From NCBI RefSeq assembly GCF_029893085.1, contig NZ_JARXWI010000011.1, forward strand, positions 1 through 64,000: a stretch of DNA of 64,000 nucleotides. Reading direction: 5' to 3'. The stretch is from Parabacteroides sp. PFB2-10 (GTDB lineage Bacteria; Bacteroidota; Bacteroidia; Bacteroidales; Tannerellaceae). Positions 60,681 through 64,000 of this stretch are shown one piece after another. Under the pieces are notes generated by a model that saw nothing but the letters and a program-made list of their open reading frames with translations, made no database searches and was not told the DNA's origin. The translations under genes were made by a program, and so were the position numbers. Each line of letters starts with the position of its first letter. Within the stretch, counting starts at the first letter, position 1.

Positions 60681-62066
60681 ATGACAGAAACAAGTAAACA
60701 AGCGAAAAAAAATGTGCGGAAAGATCGTCCGGGGGTAGGTTATAAGTCCTTTAAGGCCTATGTGCGTTTTATTTTTTCGGGGTTGTACAACCGTAAAACC
60801 TATGTGGTCGACCGCGCGAATATACCGGAAGAGGGGCCTTTGATGATCGTATCAAACCATCAGAACAGCCTGAACGATGCCTTGGCATTGGTTATGGCCG
60901 TTGGTGAGAGAGGCGGCAAAAAGGTACGCGCCATTACCCGGGCCGATGCCTTCAAACCGCCGGTAGCAAAACTGTTTCGCTGGATCGGGTTGATGCCTGC
61001 CTTTCGCTTGCAATACGACGGTGCGGAGACGCTTTCTAATAATACCCATTCGTTTAGCGAAGCCTCCGAGGAGATCCTGAACGACGGTACGGTAATTATC
61101 TACCCCGAAGCCGGACACCAGGATAAACATTGGCTGGGGACGTTCACCTACGGCTATTTGAAAATCCTTTTCGATGCCGCCGAAGCCAGTCATTTCGAGA
61201 AAGAGATCTATCTGTTGCCCTCTTGTAACCATTACGAGGATTATTTGGGGGTGCAGACCGATATGATGATCCGTTTTGGTAAACCGATCGATTTATCGCC
61301 TTTTTATGAATTGTACCAGACAAAGCCACGTACGGCTCAACGGCAGATCAACGCCCTGGTGCGGGAGCAGATATCCGACATGATGCTGGATATAACCGAT
61401 CTGGACAATTACGAGTCTATCGATTTCCTACGCAATACCTACGGCATAGACTATGCGCGCCGGAAAGGGTTGGATCCCGATAAATTGCCGGAGAAGCTTG
61501 CTGCCGATAAATTGTTGTTCAAAGAACTAAACGACAAGAAAGAGGCAGGCGAGAAGGCGGTAGAGAATGTGTATTGCGATGCCTTCTGGTTAAACAGGCA
61601 GATACGCAAATGGAAGATCGATGATTCTTTTTTCGACAAGAAGCCGTCTGTCGGGAAGATCCTATTAAAAGCTGTGTTGCTGCTGGCTCTGTTTCCCCTT
61701 TTTATTTTGGGGGCAATCCCTAATTTGTTCGTCGTTTTTACACCGGAACTTATTAATAAAAAAATAAAAGATTTTATGTTTCACGGAACTATACGGGTGA
61801 TATTTAATGTGTTAGTTGGTGTTCCGGTTACTTGTTTGGTGCTTTTGATCAGTGTCTGGACTATCTCCGGATCATTTTTACTGGCTTTGATATCTATTGC
61901 GATCTTACCGATTCTGTTTATCTTTGCCCACTATTATACGAAAGCATTAGTAAAGTGCATGAAAGAGATCCGATTTAGGATTCTGTCGGCAAAAGGGGAG
62001 TTGAGCGAACTCGTTACTGTCCGACAACGTATGTATGAAACAATTCACAAACTGTTGCAACAATAA
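60681..62066 (+). CDS. 1-acyl-glycerol-3-phosphate acyltransferase-like protein
   Basis: A 461-residue membrane acyltransferase (PlsC/LPLAT type). The catalytic block reads IVSNHQNSLNDAL; the His60 is followed by Asn65 and Asp66, so the usual HX4D is shifted by one. The second block reads YPEAGHQDKHWLG in place of PEGTR. Two or three membrane segments lie at about 330-445 (LLLALFPLFILGAIPNLFVV, VPVTCLVLLISVWTISGSF). Start ATG 60681; the upstream in-frame ATG at 60642 gives a poor N-terminus. First gene of a likely operon with a ketoacyl synthase and ACP, so it may move a specialised acyl chain. Confidence 0.85.
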   Translation: MTETSKQAKKNVRKDRPGVGYKSFKAYVRFIFSGLYNRKTYVVDRANIPEEGPLMIVSNHQNSLNDALALVMAVGERGGKKVRAITRADAFKPPVAKLFRWIGLMPAFRLQYDGAETLSNNTHSFSEASEEILNDGTVIIYPEAGHQDKHWLGTFTYGYLKILFDAAEASHFEKEIYLLPSCNHYEDYLGVQTDMMIRFGKPIDLSPFYELYQTKPRTAQRQINALVREQISDMMLDITDLDNYESIDFLRNTYGIDYARRKGLDPDKLPEKLAADKLLFKELNDKKEAGEKAVENVYCDAFWLNRQIRKWKIDDSFFDKKPSVGKILLKAVLLLALFPLFILGAIPNLFVVFTPELINKKIKDFMFHGTIRVIFNVLVGVPVTCLVLLISVWTISGSFLLALISIAILPILFIFAHYYTKALVKCMKEIRFRILSAKGELSELVTVRQRMYETIHKLLQQ

Positions 62067-62076
62067 TATTAAGGTA

Positions 62077-63300
62077 ATGAAGAGAAGAGTTGTAATAACC
62101 GGGATGGGTATTTATTCTTGTTTAGGGAAAGACCTGGAAGAGGTGCGCCAATCGTTGTATGATGGCAAATCAGGAATTATATTTGATCCGTCACGAAAAG
62201 AATTAGGGTTCCGTTCGGCCTTGACGGCTCACCTGGAGGTGCCCAATCTGAAAGGCGTATTAAGCCGGAATCAACGTGTCTATATGCCGGAAGAGGCGAA
62301 TTATGCCTATATGGCTACCAAAGAAGCGTTGGATCATGCCGGAATCGATGAGGATTTTCTCAACCAACATGAGGTTGGACTATTATACGGAAATGACAGC
62401 ACAGCGGAAGCCGTAATGAAGAGTGTCGACACGATGCGCGAGAAGAAAGACACCACCATGATCGGTTCGGGCGCTATTTTTCAGTCTATGAACTCGACGG
62501 TGACGATGAACCTTTCCTGTATCTTCAAACTCAAAGGAATCAACCTCACCATATCAGGTGCTTGTGCCAGCGGATCGCATGCGATCGGCCTGGGTGCCCT
62601 GTTGATCCAATGGGGATTACAAGACTGCGTAGTCTGCGGAGGTGCGCAGGAGGTCAACCCCTACTCTATCGGCAGCTTCGACGGCATCAGTGCCTTTTCG
62701 GTACGCGAAAGCGATCCGACAAAAGCCTCGCGCCCATTCGACAGAGACCGTGACGGCTTGGTTCCCGGAGGGGGAGCCGCTACGGTGATCATCGAAAGCT
62801 ACGAATCAGCCGTGAAACGCGGGGCACCTATCCTGGCAGAGATCTGCGGATATGGCTTTTCCTCGAACGGCGATCATATCTCGGTACCTAATGTCGACGG
62901 ACCGGCACGTTCGCTGATGATGGCGTTGCGCGAGTCGGGCATGGATATCCGCGATATCGGTTATATCAATGCACATGCTACCTCAACGCCGGTTGGCGAC
63001 AAAAACGAGGCAAAAGCGATCGATAGTGTGTTTGGCGACTACAAACCGGAGGTGACTTCCACCAAGTCGCAGACCGGACACGAGATGTGGATGGCGGGGG
63101 CCAGTGAGGTGATCTATTCCATGCTGATGATGCAAAACGGTTTTATCGCACCGAACCTGAATTTCGAAAACCCCGACGAGGACTCGGCTAAGCTGAATAT
63201 TCCTGACAAGCGGGTAGAGAAAAACTTCGATGTGTTCCTCTCCAACTCGTTTGGTTTCGGGGGAACCAACTCAACACTGATTGTAAAGAATCTGAAGTAA
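62077..63300 (+). CDS. Beta-ketoacyl-ACP synthase (FabF/KAS II-like)
   Basis: A 407-residue condensing enzyme. Cys163 lies in ISGACASGSHA, the first His in NAHATSTPVGD (about 300), and the second in KSQTGHEMWMAGASE (about 335). RPFDRDRDGLVPGGGAATVI and SNSFGFGGTN are also present. ATG 62077 (MKRRVVITGMGIYSC) is chosen; an upstream ATG would overlap the acyltransferase. Clustered with a dedicated ACP, it likely builds a special fatty acid or polyene rather than serving bulk synthesis. Confidence 0.93.
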   Translation: MKRRVVITGMGIYSCLGKDLEEVRQSLYDGKSGIIFDPSRKELGFRSALTAHLEVPNLKGVLSRNQRVYMPEEANYAYMATKEALDHAGIDEDFLNQHEVGLLYGNDSTAEAVMKSVDTMREKKDTTMIGSGAIFQSMNSTVTMNLSCIFKLKGINLTISGACASGSHAIGLGALLIQWGLQDCVVCGGAQEVNPYSIGSFDGISAFSVRESDPTKASRPFDRDRDGLVPGGGAATVIIESYESAVKRGAPILAEICGYGFSSNGDHISVPNVDGPARSLMMALRESGMDIRDIGYINAHATSTPVGDKNEAKAIDSVFGDYKPEVTSTKSQTGHEMWMAGASEVIYSMLMMQNGFIAPNLNFENPDEDSAKLNIPDKRVEKNFDVFLSNSFGFGGTNSTLIVKNLK

Positions 63301-63322
63301 TATATATAAATGAATGGTAAAC

Positions 63323-63565
63323 ATGGAGAAGCAAGAGATTATTAATAAGGCAAATGAGGCGATGGCCGAAGAGTTCGAGATCGAATTGGGCGATATCACG
63401 CCCGATGCCATTATCAAAGACACATTGGATATCGATAGTTTAGGACTGGTGGACCTGGTGGCCCTGATCGAAAGCCTGTTTGGCGTGAAGATACAGAATA
63501 CGGAGATCGCATCGATTCAGACATTCCAGGATCTGTATGATTATATCGAATCAAAAATGAATTGA
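63323..63565 (+). CDS. Acyl carrier protein
   Basis: An 80-residue acidic four-helix carrier. The phosphopantetheine Ser39 is in LDIDSLGLVDLV. The start could also be ATG 63314 (three residues longer). It sits 22 bp after the ketoacyl synthase. A dedicated ACP beside a ketoacyl synthase and acyltransferase marks a specialised acyl pathway. Confidence 0.92.
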   Translation: MEKQEIINKANEAMAEEFEIELGDITPDAIIKDTLDIDSLGLVDLVALIESLFGVKIQNTEIASIQTFQDLYDYIESKMN

Positions 63566-63585
63566 TCATTTATCGAATAGAAAAC

Positions 63586-63632
63586 AGAGATAGAGACACA
63601 GAGACGCCGCGTCTTCTGTGTCTCTGTGTTTT
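63586..63632 (+). terminator. Hairpin after the ACP gene
   Basis: AGACACAGAGACG pairs with CGTCTTCTGTGTCT (one bulged T) around CCG, extended by further CAGAG/CTCTG pairing, followed by TTTT. It lies inside the gene cluster, so it may be a partial terminator or processing site. Confidence 0.6.
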
Positions 63633-63649
63633 AACTAATTGTGAGCGAT

Positions 63650-64000
63650 ATGGAAAAGATAACGATACTGATCTACCGCTATTTTCGGAATCATAAAGGG
63701 GTATTCTACACGATCATGCTCTCTACGCTGTTGCTCTTCGGCTATTTCAGCTCGAAGATAGCGTTTGAAGAGGATATATCCAGCCTGCTTCCTGCCATTC
63801 AGGAAGATGGAGCGGAGAAGCTGGCCTTTTCGGAACTGAAGGTAAAAGATAAGATCTACCTGCAGTTTACGGCGGCCAACGACACCGTCACGCCCGAACA
63901 ACTGGCGGCGGCCTGTGATGAGTTCACCACTCTCCTGTTGGAAAAAGACAGCGCGCAGCTGTTGATCGGCAGCATTTTTTCCGAGATAGAGCGTTCGGTG
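63650..64000 (+). CDS. RND/MMPL-superfamily predicted exporter (5' part, cut by window end)
   Basis: 117 codons are visible, open to the window end. A basic N-terminus and first membrane helix (GVFYTIMLSTLLLFGYFSS) are followed by AFEEDISSLLPAIQEDGAE, the D/E-rich pattern seen after helix 1 of MMPL-like exporters in lipid and aryl-polyene clusters, and then periplasmic-type sequence. ATG 63650 is used; a GTG at 63641 is possible. The identification rests on the N-terminal pattern and neighbours. Confidence 0.65.
   Translation, partial: MEKITILIYRYFRNHKGVFYTIMLSTLLLFGYFSSKIAFEEDISSLLPAIQEDGAEKLAFSELKVKDKIYLQFTAANDTVTPEQLAAACDEFTTLLLEKDSAQLLIGSIFSEIERSV

Overview
The window looks like chromosome from a Bacteroidales bacterium, probably Parabacteroides or a close relative. 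The genus is inferred from overall gene content and was not tested. Several genes are preceded by the Bacteroidetes -7 promoter box TAnnTTTG rather than a sigma70 box. The genome carries type III glutamine synthetase, LpxB, SpoIID-like and T9SS-type secreted proteins, PorT-like barrels and 6-bladed beta-propeller lipoproteins. No rRNA, tRNA, CRISPR array, integrase or recognisable IS transposase was seen.

Layout. 1-464: leader with one copy of a dispersed non-coding repeat. 465-4537: etfB-etfA-acyl-CoA dehydrogenase, interrupted by a small four-helix-bundle gene flanked by inverted repeats. 4580-8722: MATE pump with a terminator-like leader, rmuC and a porin. 8723-8918: a 126-bp palindrome built on a 22-bp period. 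8919-12729: tight minus-strand operon SpoIID-like / C1 peptidase / dinB. 13144-18451: rpsP, a DUF2264 lipoprotein, and a LysM/ligand-binding protein coupled to a PorT-like barrel. 18609-19938: AT-rich three-gene module read as toxin-antitoxin-SecB-like chaperone. 20110-28680: HU-like protein, a second 22-bp-period array, a T9SS-type secreted protein, lytic transglycosylase, uvrA and priA. 28688-30034: small barrel and phosphotyrosine phosphatase.

30158-35290: cobalamin-riboswitch-controlled uptake operon (BtuB-like receptor, BtuG-like propeller lipoprotein, BtuF-like binding protein). 35297-37234: surE-lpxB. 37596-45373: an AraC-type DNA-binding domain followed by an AT-rich array of six beta-propeller lipoprotein genes, one frameshifted and one reduced to a 41-codon remnant, interrupted by a second copy of the dispersed repeat. 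45553-51308: glnN, lemA-TPM, trmB, mrp. 51395-55417: minus-strand cluster of a DUF4468 protein, FecCD permease, its ATPase and a second MATE pump; the permease/ATPase pair could serve the distant cobalamin binding protein. 55510-59814: GH95 alpha-L-fucosidase and an MsbA-like exporter. 59815-60680: third repeat copy with nested hairpins. 60681-64000: acyltransferase, ketoacyl synthase, acyl carrier protein and the start of an RND/MMPL-type exporter, which looks like the left edge of a lipid or aryl-polyene-like biosynthetic cluster running off the window.

The most unusual items are the three-copy modular repeat, the two 22-bp-period palindromic arrays, the IVS-like four-helix-bundle insertion, the putative toxin-antitoxin-chaperone module, and the decaying beta-propeller array.
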